NCBI RefSeq assembly: GCF_033807575.1
Contig: NC_084726.1
Location: 124,001 to 188,000, forward strand
DNA length: 64,000 bases
Source of the DNA: Cydia pomonella
Lineage: Eukaryota > Arthropoda > Insecta > Lepidoptera > Tortricidae
Reading direction: 5' to 3'
The notes under the pieces: model-generated
What the model saw: only the letters and a program-made list of their open reading frames with translations
The model's database searches: none
Told to the model about the DNA's origin: nothing
Part shown: piece after piece, positions 44,807 through 56,080 of the stretch
Numbering within the stretch: position 1 is the first letter of the stretch
How the letters are laid out: each line of letters opens with the position of its first letter
Made by a program: the position numbers and the translations under genes

Positions 44807-47800
44807 GCGACCTTCTGTAGCGACTACGCCATTCAATAATGATATTAGTCAGTGCCTGACTGCACAGCTAAGTTTATCTGAGTGTAATGATTGCAGTTAT
44901 TTTTCTTGTAAGTTCAATACCAGCGTGAAAAAATTGAATAGAAGTTATTTTGGGTTTAGAAAAAACTCGCAAAAGTAAAATTAATAGCTTTTCTCTCCCT
45001 GAGCATTTAAAATACTTATTATTTGACGCTGAGGTATACCACTATTGATTCACAAGCTAGGCTAAGCGCAAGTTATAACGCCTAAAAACGCAATAATTTT
45101 TAATGTTTATCCCAACATTAAAATTCTCTACATGATTTGATTAGATCGAAATTTCTAATTTCATATTAACATCAAATAAAGTTGTAAATGTTTAAGTCTA
45201 AAATAAGCCTCTTAGTTTGAGTACCTAATCCTAATCCAAAACTAATTAACACTTTTGTACGATTGTGGTCCCCTAAAAAATCTTTCACCTTTCTGATCAC
45301 ATAAGAAGGAAATTGATACAAGCATGGATACACTCAGATGTGCGTCAGGTCATCTCACAGCCAGTACCGCCCCCGCCCGGACACTCGCTCGACCCCAATC
45401 AATACGCAACTTACAACTTTCACCGCCGTAGGGTTTCTTTTCTTCGCGGGTGTGGGGGATAAAATCAATGTTTTATGTCAGTTTCGTTCGAATTTGACGT
45501 GTACGCGTACCCCTTTGAAGCTTGTTAGAGAGTCCAGGTTTATGGTATTCTTGACCTATATTGTGTAAGAAAGTATTGATATTTAAAAAGTAAACAAAGA
45601 TGTTAAAAAATTATTACATACATATGTGAATTGAATACGAAAACAGTTTTTAGTCATTTAATGAAATATCGGCCTAAATAACTTTACTATACTTGCAAAA
45701 GCACGTGGAACCGCTATTTATGATTAATATTTGGTCAATTATTCACATATGAATTGAAGATAAGATTAAAAGTCTATAGCAATACATAGTCCCTGAAACG
45801 TCGAAATCTAGTACTTAATAACGCATTTGACCAAATTCTAATCTAGGAAGGGTATCACACTAAAGACAGTTATTAACACTATGATTATGATTATAGATCA
45901 TACTTATATTCAAGCTAAATACGTAAATATAGTCTTCCTTGTTATGTTCATGATTTAAAGCCTATTATGTCAAATTGCACAAAGAGTTCAGGAAAATGGT
46001 ATGAAACAAAAAGCAGACCGAACTGTTCTCTACACTTATTTGGGACTATATGACTTTAGAAGAATGCCGTTGGGATTGGAGTCGGGCCGAGGTTGTAGTT
46101 CTGTTGTAAGCCATACTTAGCGTCCATTTTGATACCACGTGTCACGTATCAGTGCCAACATAATTTAAATAGATCATACTATATATTTACATTATTTACT
46201 AATATACATTTTATTGATTTGATATTGAATGTACAGACCATAATATTCATCGCAATGTGTTTATGGAATCGTATACCAGATAAAATAAACGATATAAAAA
46301 ATATTTGAAGTTTTCTTTTCATTATTCCACTTGACTTTATTCGGTAAACTTCAATAATCCGCCTGGCTTGGGTCAGGGGTTGGAAAAGAGTCTGTAAGTC
46401 GTGGGGATCAGAGTAGATTTTTGTTATTAAGGAGCGTTTTAATAAAATTAATCCAGAGGAGTGAGTGAGGGGGAACGGTTTCCACGCCGCTGGTTGTCGA
46501 CAAAATACTTTAAAATGAAGGCCCCAGTGGACAGGCATGTACGGATGACGGCACAAAAAATACATGTTCAAAATCCTCAAAAAAAGACAATGGTAATGTG
46601 TTCTACATTAATATGGTTCCGAGGTGAATTTGGGACCGAATATCAGAGTTTAGATCACCCAACACATCACCCAACACATTACGCTCCCAGTGTTGGGTAG
46701 ACCTAGATGTATACGGGTAAACACTGAATACAAATTCAAGTTAATTTAATTTTCGGGCTTTACCGAAAGGGATTGGGTAATACTAGGTATACCCAGGTCA
46801 ACTTAAGTTTACTTAAATTAAGTATGCCTGTTACGGGTAATGCTAGAATTATAAGTAAACCTATAAACTGATAACTGTTACGTAATTGTTTGTGTCTATA
46901 TTTTTTTCTTATAGTAATATTTAAACAACCTTAAGAACGATTTTAAATAGTTATTCGGGAATACTTAATTGTTAAATGTTTATTTTGCATTTCGAATATT
47001 GCGCCTTCTTTGAAACCGTCTCACACTTGACGGGTCATATGACAATGTCAGTTTTATATTCTTGTACTTGGGAACAGTTATTTTTCGAGTGTATTTATTT
47101 TCCTGTTAATTTTCATTTAGTTAATTTACGATAAATTTCGTCACAACTAAGTCAGTAATAGCAAAAACAAATATCAACCTTCTTTTGATATTTGGGCAGT
47201 TGAATATGATTGTGAACTCGTGGCAGTAGGTAGTGAGTTTTGGTTGTCACCTTGAGATATAGGTACACACACAACGCACAAATTTAATACTGTGTCAGTC
47301 AGCAAAATATTATCAGCGCGTGACGATACCTTGGAAGAAGTTAGCGCAAACGATGATCCAGTTCGGATTATGTTTATGTCGCGTAGATTAAGTAATGTAG
47401 TATTATGATGACAGCACCACTGTATATAACACACTGGGTTATTCAAATACAACTTTACATACAACACTTTTTTCTCAAAGTACCTTGAATGTTTCGATCT
47501 CAAAATATTTCAAGTCCAAATTGGATAGGATTAATGAAAGTTTATGGCCATACGAAGTTATCTCATTTGCCCATCAACTACCATGTCAAAGGCAATCATA
47601 CAAGCGAAGAAGTATAGTCAAGCACACATTTTCAAGCTGAGGAAGCGGGTGTGCGCCGTCCGCCGCGTAACCATGCTCGGGAGGCCTATTCATATTGCGA
47701 TTTCTTGTTACCAATTGTATCCGTAACAATCAGAAATGTCACTGTTGACAGCTGACAGATCATATCCGAAACTAAATGATGAGAATAAATTCTCATCTGA

Positions 47801-48942
47801 ATATTCCTGCTCTGGGTGCAATACAAGTGGAACCTAAAAATATTTGGCCCTTGCGTACCGAGTTGTATCGAAAGTGCTGGTTGCAGCACAATATACAGAA
47901 TATTTTAAATCTTGAATACATTCATTGTAAGGATCGGCGACACCGCACAAGTACATTATAGTAGAGGAGCCCAAAGAGGGAATGTTTGTAGTTTCTCGAG
48001 CGTGCAAAGATAATAATATGTGTGTAACCGTGAAGTCTAGAATGAACGTGGACCAAACTATCCAAATATACAGTCTACCTATTCAAAGATTTTGTAACTG
48101 TCCACCAACCCCCACCAATCAACCAACCAACCAACGGACTAACATCGAAGTGGTTAAGGTGGACTCCACGGGTAGCAAGATATCACTTCTATCTTATCTG
48201 ACACACTCGAGTAACTATAAAAATCCCCTCTTGGGCTCCCCTATCATTAATGTACAGCACATAATTAACGCAGCCTTTATGACAAAAACGTAACATTTAA
48301 CATGCCACTGTGTAACATTGCGTCTAATTCCGATTGTAGTCGTTCTTTAATTAGTAGGTAAACGAAAAAAATATTTTTCGGTGGGTAAAATCAAACAATT
48401 TGACGAAGATCGATTTAATCTTTTCCAAATATCAATATTCTTCAATTATCTTTGTCCCGAATAAAAGGTTCCTCAGAAACGTATTTTACCATTTTTTATG
48501 TTACCCGTAGATCGTAGATACGTTTATCCTTTGAAATCAATTATTTCTTTTATCTTCACATTCTTACGTACATTGTGCCTTCATTTTTATCCATCCGATC
48601 TCGCATCCGTTCCTCTCATCCCTCTTATTAATTCTGAAATGAAACCTTTAATTATACGATCCCAATTGTACTCATGAATAAATATGGAAAGGGCTAAACA
48701 AGGCGGTATGACCTTTGTAATTTATTATAAGGGTCTTAAGGTTTAAGGGCCTGTGCACACAGGCGTTTTTTGGTGAAGTTAGATGACCTTGAAATTTAGA
48801 AAGAAAGCAATGAAAGGATTGATATGTTAATGGAATTACACGCACAACTTAAAAATTATACTTACTGCAATAAACATTATTATGGTCCGATTACAATGCT
48901 GTACACTAACAACAGTCAACTAATACTCAACTGTACTACTCA
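44807..48942. other. Gene-free stretch
   Basis: Several short open frames (46179-46580 minus, 47174-47503 minus, 47544-48293 plus) show no conserved motif, splice structure or base composition unlike the surroundings. A (CCAA)n run is at about 48113-48135 and a doubled ACATCACCCAAC at 46661-46680. I see no gene that I can support. Confidence 0.35.
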
Positions 48943-49105
48943 ATGTCGAGACAATTCTAATAAACCCAAACTCAATCAGGTTGCGTTGTTTTATAACAGA
49001 GTTTCTACAGCCACCTCTTGTGTCCATCATCAGACCATATCAATGGTACTGTAATATTGCATTGTCAACAACTTTACATATGTATTCGAAGTTTCAGCTC
49101 AATAT
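48943..49105 (+). repeat. Dispersed repeat, copy 2 (CACAGAGTTCCTACGCCCACC family)
   Basis: GACAATTCTAATAAACCCAA, GTTTTATAACAGAGTT, GTGTCCATCATCAGACCATA, TGGTACTGTAATATT and TTACATATGTATTCGAA. Partner of 32035-32240. Confidence 0.75.
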
Positions 49106-49174
49106 ACACAATACATACATATGAAATGCAATTCTAGAATGAATCACTTCATGAATTGGATAGGTTAGTTAGGG

Positions 49175-49714
49175 CTTTTTAGGGTTCCGTAGCCAAATGG
49201 CAAAAAACGGTACCCTTATAGATTCGTCATGTCCGTCTGTCTGTCCGATTATGTCACCGCCACTTTTTTCCGAAACTATAAGAGCTATACTGTTCAAACT
49301 TGGTAAGTAGATGTATTCTATGAACCGCATTAGGATGTTTACACAAAAATAGAAAAAAAAAAACAATAAATTTTGGGGGTTCCCCATACTTAGAACTGAA
49401 ACTCAAAAAATCTTTTTTCATCAAACCCATACGTGTGGGGTATCTATGGATAGGTCTTCAAAAATGATATTTAGGTTTCTAATATCATTTTTTTCTAAAC
49501 TGAATAGTTAGCGCGAGAGACACTTCCAAAGTGAAAAAATTTGTGTCCCCCCCCCCTGTAACTTCTAAAATAACAGAATGAAAAATAAAAAAAAAATATA
49601 TGATATACATTACCATGCAAACTTCCACCGAAAATTGGTTTGAACGAGATCTAGTGAGAAGTTTTTTTTAACCCTTCATGGGCGAGTCCGACTCGCACTT
49701 GGCCGCTTTTTTTT
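49175..49714 (-). repeat. Dispersed repeat, copy 2 of the AAGTGCGAG...GGAACCCTAAAAA family
   Basis: Reverse-complement partner of 1232-1776, with both ends present: TTTTTAGGGTTCCGTAGCC and GAGTCCGACTCGCACTTGGC. Any reading frame inside is a by-product of the repeat. Confidence 0.85.
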
Positions 49715-50404
49715 ATGTGGCCAACCATTCATTTATTATGAAATCATCATGAAATGATCAATTCTAAGTCTGGCCATGACACATTCATACATACATACAT
49801 TGCGAGTTAAATAAAGGATTGTAATAAAAATAGTGAGGGCAGTTTCATGTTTATCCTCGTGCCACCCACCATACAAAATTAAGGAAGTTTAACTCTAGTT
49901 GTATTTTTCATTGGGTAAAATTGTACTCTGTTGCAATTGCAATTGTACTGTAATTGTAATGAAATTTCATTTGTTCGAAAAATTCGCGAGACAAATGAAA
50001 TGCCACTTCGAAGAAAATAAGTGTACATCGTAATGTACATTGGGCGATACAAGGCTATTCTTGTTAATTACACAGACACTAACCGACTATATGCAGACGA
50101 AGTCACAGGCAAATGCTAGTATCTAAGTAACATTTTAAATTGGTTACAACTGAAAAGGTATTTATGTATGTTCTGTCAAAAAAAAAACACCGGAAGAAAG
50201 AAGAAAGGATTTAAACGCTAATGTACACAGCGCTTAAGAGATGAGAAGTCTAATTTGTGTGTAAATTGTTTGACTCGGGCCCAAAGCCTGCGGCGTGACG
50301 AGCCATGTCGCGAGGAGATTAGTGAGTCAAATAGAGCCATTGCTACGTGCTTGGGTACCTACTCTCAAGAAGTTATGTAAAGAGACAATGCCTAACTTTT
50401 AAGA

Positions 50405-50600
50405 GGCCAATTCAAACTTACATTTGACATCAGAATGATATCTAAATGATATAATTATGTCCTCATTTGCCCGTGCGTCTCGCTCACACTAAATAATTTT
50501 CCGTAAATGTCCACAAGTCCGAGCGAAATCAACACGTGAATGGATAACTAAATGACATCATTCAGATATCGGTTTGATGTCCAGTATACGGTCACATCTG
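50405..50600. repeat. MITE with GGCCAATTCGAACGT-type ends, copy 2
   Basis: GAGGCCAATTCAAACTTACA, GACATCAGAATGATATCTAA and, on the right, TATCGGTTTGATGTCC. A second palindrome starts at its right end and seems to have replaced the terminal GGCC. Confidence 0.6.
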
Positions 50601-50720
50601 AAAATATAGATACGGAAGATAAAGCGTCAAAAATATGTATACACCTTAATATTTGGGCAATAAGGTCGTGTATATATATTTTTAGGACTTTGTGGGTATC
50701 GATATTTTCCGACGTGACTG
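50590..50720. repeat. Palindromic element, both strands nearly alike
   Basis: GGTCACATCTGAAAATATAG and AGATACG on the left, CGATATTTTCCGACGTGAC on the right; the central CACCTTAATATTTGGGCAAT folds back on ATTGCCCAAATATTAAGGTG. The two strands therefore encode similar short frames (VTSENIDT / SIFSDVTV on both), which are repeat artefacts. Confidence 0.8.
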
Positions 50721-51352
50721 TTCCTCTTAATCTCAACATTAGCAAATAATATCATAAATGTGAAAGTAACTCTGTGTGTCTGTCTGTTACCTATTCACGC
50801 TAAAAACGCTGAATTTAGACGAAATTTGTTGTGGAGATATCTGGTGACCCAAGAAAGTACATGAGATAGTTTATATCAATCATCATCCCACACTGACGGG
50901 ATTGTGGACTCAAGTTAGTTAGCCATATTCTGCAAGTTATGTAACGTATGTATTAAAAATAAGATAAAATACATTTATTCGTGATAGTCACAAACATATA
51001 CAGATAACAAAAACATTAAGTGCACATCACGAAATGGACCCAACTCAACATAATTCTAGCTATGAAGCCAGCGCTGGTCTTCCGTAGGACCCACTCGGTG
51101 ATGCCACGACAGATAACACATACAAGTACATTATAACATTACAAAGAAAAAATCCAAGAATAATAATTACGTACACTACAGATATTACACAATAACAAAT
51201 GAAGACAACAAACACAAAAAATACTTCGCTTTTTTAAACATAAGAAAATTGGTTTACAATGAATGCGACCATTTATCATCTGTCACCGTTTGCCTATGGT
51301 TTGCCTTTTGCAGCTAGCGCCAGCGGCAACTTGTGTAACTAAAACTGAACCT

Positions 51353-51543
51353 GTACCCCTAGTGTAAATAAATTCGATTTCGAAACGTGACGTACGCGTT
51401 TACGTTTAGTCTCATTTTGTATTGGATTTAGAAAGAGCGCGCCAAGCGGGACGTTTTGGAAACTCAAAATCCTATACAAAATGAGACTTAACGCAAACGC
51501 ATTCGTCACGTTATGATGTGGATTAAATTTACACTAGGGGTAC
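51353..51543. mobile_element. GTAC-type palindromic MITE, copy 2
   Basis: GTACCCCTAGTGTAAAT on the left and ATTTACACTAGGGGTAC on the right. Inner arms CGTGACGTACGCGTTTACGT and AACGCAAACGCATTCGTCAC. 191 bp. GTAC at both tips is either part of the inverted repeat or a 4-bp target duplication. Confidence 0.9.
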
Positions 51544-51589
51544 TGATGTATGTATGCAGTGTCAGGGCGGTTTCAGACTAGCATATTTT

Positions 51590-51840
51590 TCTGCGCGTAT
51601 CGCTCTCCCTACATTTGTGACCGCGGGCGGCAAAACAGCACACTTTGTCGCTTACCATAAGGACGAGATTTGCTTGTATCTTTATACGAATAACCCGACA
51701 AGGCGTCTTTATGATAAGCGACAACGTGAGACGTTTTGCGGGCCGCGAATTCGCGATCACATTTGGTTATTATTACGCGCTTACACGCGCGTTACTTTCC
51801 CTATCGATGCGCATCGTATGCAAGTATCGATGAGCATCGC
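51590..51840. repeat. Palindromic element (GTCGCTTACCATAAGGACG arms)
   Basis: GGCAAAACAGCACACTTTGT then CGCTTACCATAAGGACGAG on the left; CTTTATGATAAGCGACAACG then AGACGTTTTGC on the right. The best core is 51630-51738. Outer arms (GTGACCGCG against CGCGATCAC) are more diverged. Overlapping frames on both strands here share peptides and are artefacts. Confidence 0.75.
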
Positions 51841-51909
51841 TTACTATATATGAGTTCTGGGAACGAATGCCACGAAGTTCGAATGTTTTTTGTGTTAACA
51901 GCCATTCTC

Positions 51910-52303
51910 TTAAGAAGCTGTCAATACCTACTACTACTATGTACGGTCAACTAATTTGATTCCTAGGCCACAATAGAACCATGTCATAATGACTTCTACG
52001 AAAGTGCTTATTGAGTGATGCATGTCATGTATAGAATAGTTAAAGCGACAAGGTTCTATAGCGGCCTAGGATTCAAATTGGTTAACTGTACAATACTGCG
52101 ACCGACGTAGTATAAAAAAAGGTGGATAATGTGTACAATAATACTCGTTAGCGGTTTAGGTACAAAATGTTCTGAAATTCTGATTTAAATTGCAGACCCA
52201 TAAGTCATAAAAATAAAGACAATGAACCGTTGAAAGTCGACTTTAAGATCGATCTTTGCAATTATTTTATATCGAGTCGATTTCGTACGCGGCCACGGTC
52301 TTT
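51910..52303 (+). mobile_element. TTAA-flanked element, copy A (partial)
   Basis: Left end TTAAGAAGCTGTCAATACC, then after an inserted palindrome the body TAGCGGTTTAGGTACAAAAT, TTGCAGACCCATAAGTCA and GATCTTTGCAATTATTTT. The same body recurs in copy B (53750-53940). No right end was found. Confidence 0.7.
51941..52091. mobile_element. GTAC-flanked palindromic MITE inserted in copy A
   Basis: Left GTACGGTCAACTAATTTGAT then TCCTAGGCC; right GGCCTAGGATTCAAATTGGT then TAACTGTAC. The arms are about 45 bp including CTATAGAACC. 151 bp, unrelated in sequence to the 51353 element despite sharing GTAC tips. Confidence 0.85.
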
Positions 52304-52928
52304 GTCTTACCACAGCAATATGGGTATCAAATGAAAGCTAAGGAAAATACTATTTAAAAAATATATGTTGCAGTCGGGTTTTTTGGTTTTATAATTAACT
52401 TCCTTTTAAATGTGAGGATGTGCTATATTGTTCATGTATTTTCCGAATATCCTGTTTTGGGTAGTAACGTAAAAATAACAATTTTCTTTTATCTCAGTAG
52501 GTACTTTCGCTTCTACATTGCTATTTATTTTTCTTCAAGCCACCTCCCAAATAAAACCCTATATTTGAGACATCCGCAGTATTGAACGAAAAGTGTCATC
52601 TTTTCATACCATTTAGCTACTTTTCACCCCGCGACCGAAATCACGTCTATTTTGAACCATATTTCAAGGGAGTAAAGTTCAATGAATGGTTAGTTAAAGT
52701 TCTTGTACTGTCAGCTGGCATTTTGCCATGGCTGCAGACGCAAAGGTATTTCCGGCAAGAGTAGGGAAACGAGACAGAGTAACAATTCGAATAAATCAAA
52801 TTTACTAACTATTTCATGCCCAGCAGCGATAATTTTGATTGCATACATGAACATTTGACGAACATAGTGCATATAGTTTTCTTATAAATTCTTATTGTAG
52901 TTCTCTTATAGTTATGATCGCTGGTTTG
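52304..52928. other. Gene-free stretch between TTAA-element copies
   Basis: No gene. It could include the right part of copy A, but no terminal inverted repeat is visible. Confidence 0.35.
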
Positions 52929-53013
52929 TTAAGAGGCTGTCAATACCTAAAGCGCGCACGCGCTGTCTATTTGTTAGGGTAGGGTGTCTATCTGTTTGTA
53001 GGGTAGGTCCCTT

Positions 53014-53502
53014 TTGGATAGGGTAGAATCTTTTAAGTATCTTGGCCATGTGGTAACCTCTGACTTGAAAGATGATGCCGATATAGAGCGAGAACGGAGG
53101 GCGTTGTCTGTTAGGGCAAATATGGTGGCCCGCAGGTTTGCTCGTTGCTCTGCCGAAGTTAAGGTAACTCTATTTAAAGCCTTTTGCACAATTTTTTACA
53201 CGAGCAGCCTGTGGATCTCGTATACCCAGAAACGGTACAACGCTCTCCGTGTACAGTACAACAATGCCTTCAGGATGATGATGGGGCTGTCTCGCTACTG
53301 CAGCGCATCGGAGATGTTTGCTGAAGCTAGGGTAGACTGTTTCTACACCACAATGCGGAAGCGGTGCACATCCCTGTCGCGTAGGGTGCGGGACAGCTCT
53401 AACATCATCCTGAGGGCATTTGCGTCAAGGTTTGATTGTCAGTACATGAACCATTGCCATATGATACATGTACTGACAGGCAAGCCAATATACTGTATGT
53501 AG
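53014..53502 (+). pseudogene. Non-LTR retrotransposon, reverse transcriptase C-terminal part
   Basis: 162 codons open. FKYLGHVVTSDLKDDADIER is the classic post-palm segment, followed by RRALSVRANMVARRF, VKVTLFKAFC, the LWISYTQKRYNALRVQYNNA thumb-like region and FRMMMGLSRYCSAS. I read this as the C-terminal third of an L2/CR1-like ORF2. The catalytic YADD region and endonuclease are absent (5'-truncated). The frame is intact, which suggests a fairly young insertion. The chosen Met is only the first in frame; homology starts about five residues later. Confidence 0.85.
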
Positions 53503-53513
53503 AAATAGCCTAG

Positions 53514-53655
53514 CCTAACCTAACCTAACCTAACCTTAGTTGTAGGAAGACTAATTAATGTAAATGTGTAATTTAATATAGTATAATGTAATTACTAACA
53601 AACTATATGGGCCTATTTGACCTGAAATAAATGTATTGAATTGAATTGAATTTGT
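53514..53655 (+). repeat. 3' tail of the non-LTR copy with (CCTAA)n and (TTGAA)n
   Basis: A 22-bp run CCTAACCTAACCTAACCTAA followed by CC at 53514-53535, then AATAAATGTATTGAATTGAA and TTGAATTTG at the end. The tail repeat is what such elements leave at the 3' junction. Confidence 0.65.
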
Positions 53656-54051
53656 ATCGGATTAAATGAGATAGGACTGTCGCATGTTACTGGGCCTGGG
53701 CAAGGGAATAATAAGAAAAATATTTAAATAAAAAAAGTGGATTATTAGTGTAATATTTTACTCAATAGCGGTTTAGATATAAATGTTTTGAAATTGTGAT
53801 TTTAATTGCAGACCCATAAGTCAAAACAATAAAGACATAAAACCGTTTAATTGTGATTTTAAGACCAATCTTTGCAATTATTTTCTATCGAGCCGATTTC
53901 GTTCAATTATGTATCGAGTACAACCACGGTCTTTGAAATATAATTAATATGAACATATATTTTTCTTACTTGACTAAAACAAACAGTCTTTCTTAAAAAA
54001 CCGTTTAAGTAACATCAATTTCAAGGACATTGGGTGTTGACAGCCTCTTAA

Positions 54052-55640
54052 CAATGCGGGCAAATTGTTTTACTTTGCATTTTTCTTATAACTACTTGTT
54101 GGACACATTCTACTCTGACCGCTCTTGGTGTTCGCTTCATGCGTGACAGTGGTGCTGGCGCCCGTCTGGCGACGATAGAACACATTGAAACTCTGACAGT
54201 TGATGACTGTCAAATTGTTTCACCAACACGCACTTTGTTTAGAGCCAAGAAAACACTGAAATTAAATATTTATTATTAAATTAAAACAACATAAATCCTT
54301 CTAAAAATAGTAAAGAAGAACAGATAAAGTAAAATAATGTATGTATCTAATACAAATGTAGCTTTTTGTTATTTTCTGTGTCTAAAACTTACTTTTTTAA
54401 ATAAATGTTGGCAATTATACCCATATACATAAGATATCAAAGTCTACAACATATTGTGGAACTGACTGGCTGTATAATAGTAAATATACACGAGGAATCT
54501 TATAATTTTACGAACCCTGTTATGGGAGTTCAGGTAGGAGGAGTGAAGTAAACACTGGTATAATCAGTTGAATAAATGAACACTTATTGCAATAGACGCA
54601 ACAATTCAGGATTACCCATCCGCGGAGATTCTCACTATGTCGCTTGTGAGAGTAGCACGCCGTCTTCTATCTCGCTCTAACCGTTGAATAAATATATGCA
54701 CGCCGCTCGCTTCTCTCTTTCATCTATGCTTCTCTCTCTTTATCTCTCTTCCTACTTGGCAGTGTCACTGACACTGTCCCCACTCACACCTCGAGCTGTA
54801 ACTGGCCCCAGATGTGGCCGAACAGCGTAAGTCATGATAAAAAAAGCGCGCCTCAGTTGCGTCCGGCCGTCGATGCGAGCGTCTGCCCCATAGGTACTGT
54901 TATTCTGTCTCTGTTCCTTACTCCTACATTTCCTTTTCTGTACAACTTTTGTGGCAACAATAGCGACACAATAAACCCCAAAATTCACTCAAGTCAAGCT
55001 ATACTAAATCTTATACTAACGTAGTAAAGCATATCTGACTGCATTGCGCTATTTTTGATATGAACTGTTTTATAAATTGGCTGTCTTAGTTGTTGTTTGT
55101 GCATGTCTTCTGCATGAGACTAAAGCTGGATTATTCTTTATTTCTGACAAATATCTGCTTTTATTGTGAAACTTGACGGAATATTTTATTCGGTGAGGCA
55201 GTAACTTGAAACTTGAAGAATGTTTAAAATGTCGGAAAAAGAGATAAACGTATTGCTGACAATATTTTGAAACCAAATCGTAGATAGTTGTTTACTTGTG
55301 TATAGTAAGTTGGAGTTTTATACTTTCTACGCGGTCAAAATTGTGCGCAGAGGTAAAACTAAATTTATTTGAAAAAAAGAATTATAATAATAACACCTTT
55401 GCTGATCAGCTACTTTGATTTTCACCAATAAACAGCTGCCAGGCGCTTGGATCAGGTTATCATATAAAGCAAAATATTGTCTTCGGTTTCCGCGATAGTT
55501 ATTTAAATTCCCACATTCGTGTGAGGCCATTAAGATTAAGAAATATCCAAATTTTAGTAGGGAAGATGGCTTTTCGCTACCACCAGCTTGTGGTCCAGGA
55601 TACAGTAGCCTATTTTCTTCTTTCTTCTTTGGCCGCCCCT
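54052..55640. other. Gene-free stretch
   Basis: No gene supported. 54519-55021 begins TGTTATGGGAGTTC and has a CTCTCTTTATCTCTCTTCC tract; it could be a solo LTR, but I see no direct-repeat proof. Confidence 0.35.
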
Positions 55641-56080
55641 GCTCCCGTTATCTAGGGTCGGGTCTCCTCGCACTTCTGCGCCAGGCCTGTCGGTCCCGGA
55701 TTGTCGGTTTTGGCAACTTTCTTAAGGTCTCTCTCGATGTTGGACCACCAGGTTAACGGCGGGCGGCCGCTACCTCTCTTGTGTTTTGGTAACTTTAGAG
55801 AGAATTTTACTACATGGTCTTCACTGCGCCTCATTACATGGCTATACCATCTAAGGCGAAACTCTGTCATTTTGTCAGCGATAGGCGCAACGTTAAAACC
55901 CCCCCGTATGTACACGTAGCGCACCCTGTCCATCCTGGTGACCCCACCCGCCCACCGCACCATCTTCATTTCGTTTACGTGGACTTTTTGCTCGTGTATC
56001 TTCTTTACTGTCCAACATTCCGATCCGTACAGGATCTAGTAGTCCATCTAATAAAGGAACAAGCAAGACATAGGGCTTTG
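55640..56080 (-). pseudogene. Non-LTR retrotransposon, reverse transcriptase C-terminal fragment
   Basis: Minus strand, 105 codons open (55652-55969): MKMVRWAGGVTRMDRVR, then FRLRWYSHVMRRSEDHVVKF, then GSGRPPLTWWSNIERDL. The RLRWYGHVMRR-like and GRPxxxW motifs are characteristic of the extreme C-terminus of RTE/R1-like ORF2 proteins. Sequence upstream to about 56080 continues the family with a frameshift. The catalytic region is missing. Confidence 0.85.

Larger units (their letters stand above)
52929..54051. mobile_element. TTAA-flanked (piggyBac-like) element, copy B, interrupted by a non-LTR fragment
   Basis: TTAA at 52929-52932 followed by GAGGCTGTCAATACC; TTAA at 54048-54051 preceded by GGTGTTGACAGCCTC. 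The termini are inverted repeats of about 17 bp with TTAA at the outside, the hallmark of piggyBac-type target duplication. No transposase frame remains, so it is non-autonomous. A non-LTR retrotransposon piece (about 52980-53655) occupies the left half. Confidence 0.75.

Noticed and set aside
44504..44836. 110-codon minus-strand frame
   Set aside because: It overlaps a hAT-like MITE across most of its length, so the frame is incidental.
46179..46580. 133-codon minus-strand open frame
   Set aside because: Low-complexity composition, no motif, no splice or promoter context, and AT content like the surroundings. Kept out as a gene, though an old element cannot be excluded.
54519..55021. Possible solo LTR (TGTTATGGGAG start)
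   Set aside because: No second copy, no clear CA end and no target duplication in the window.
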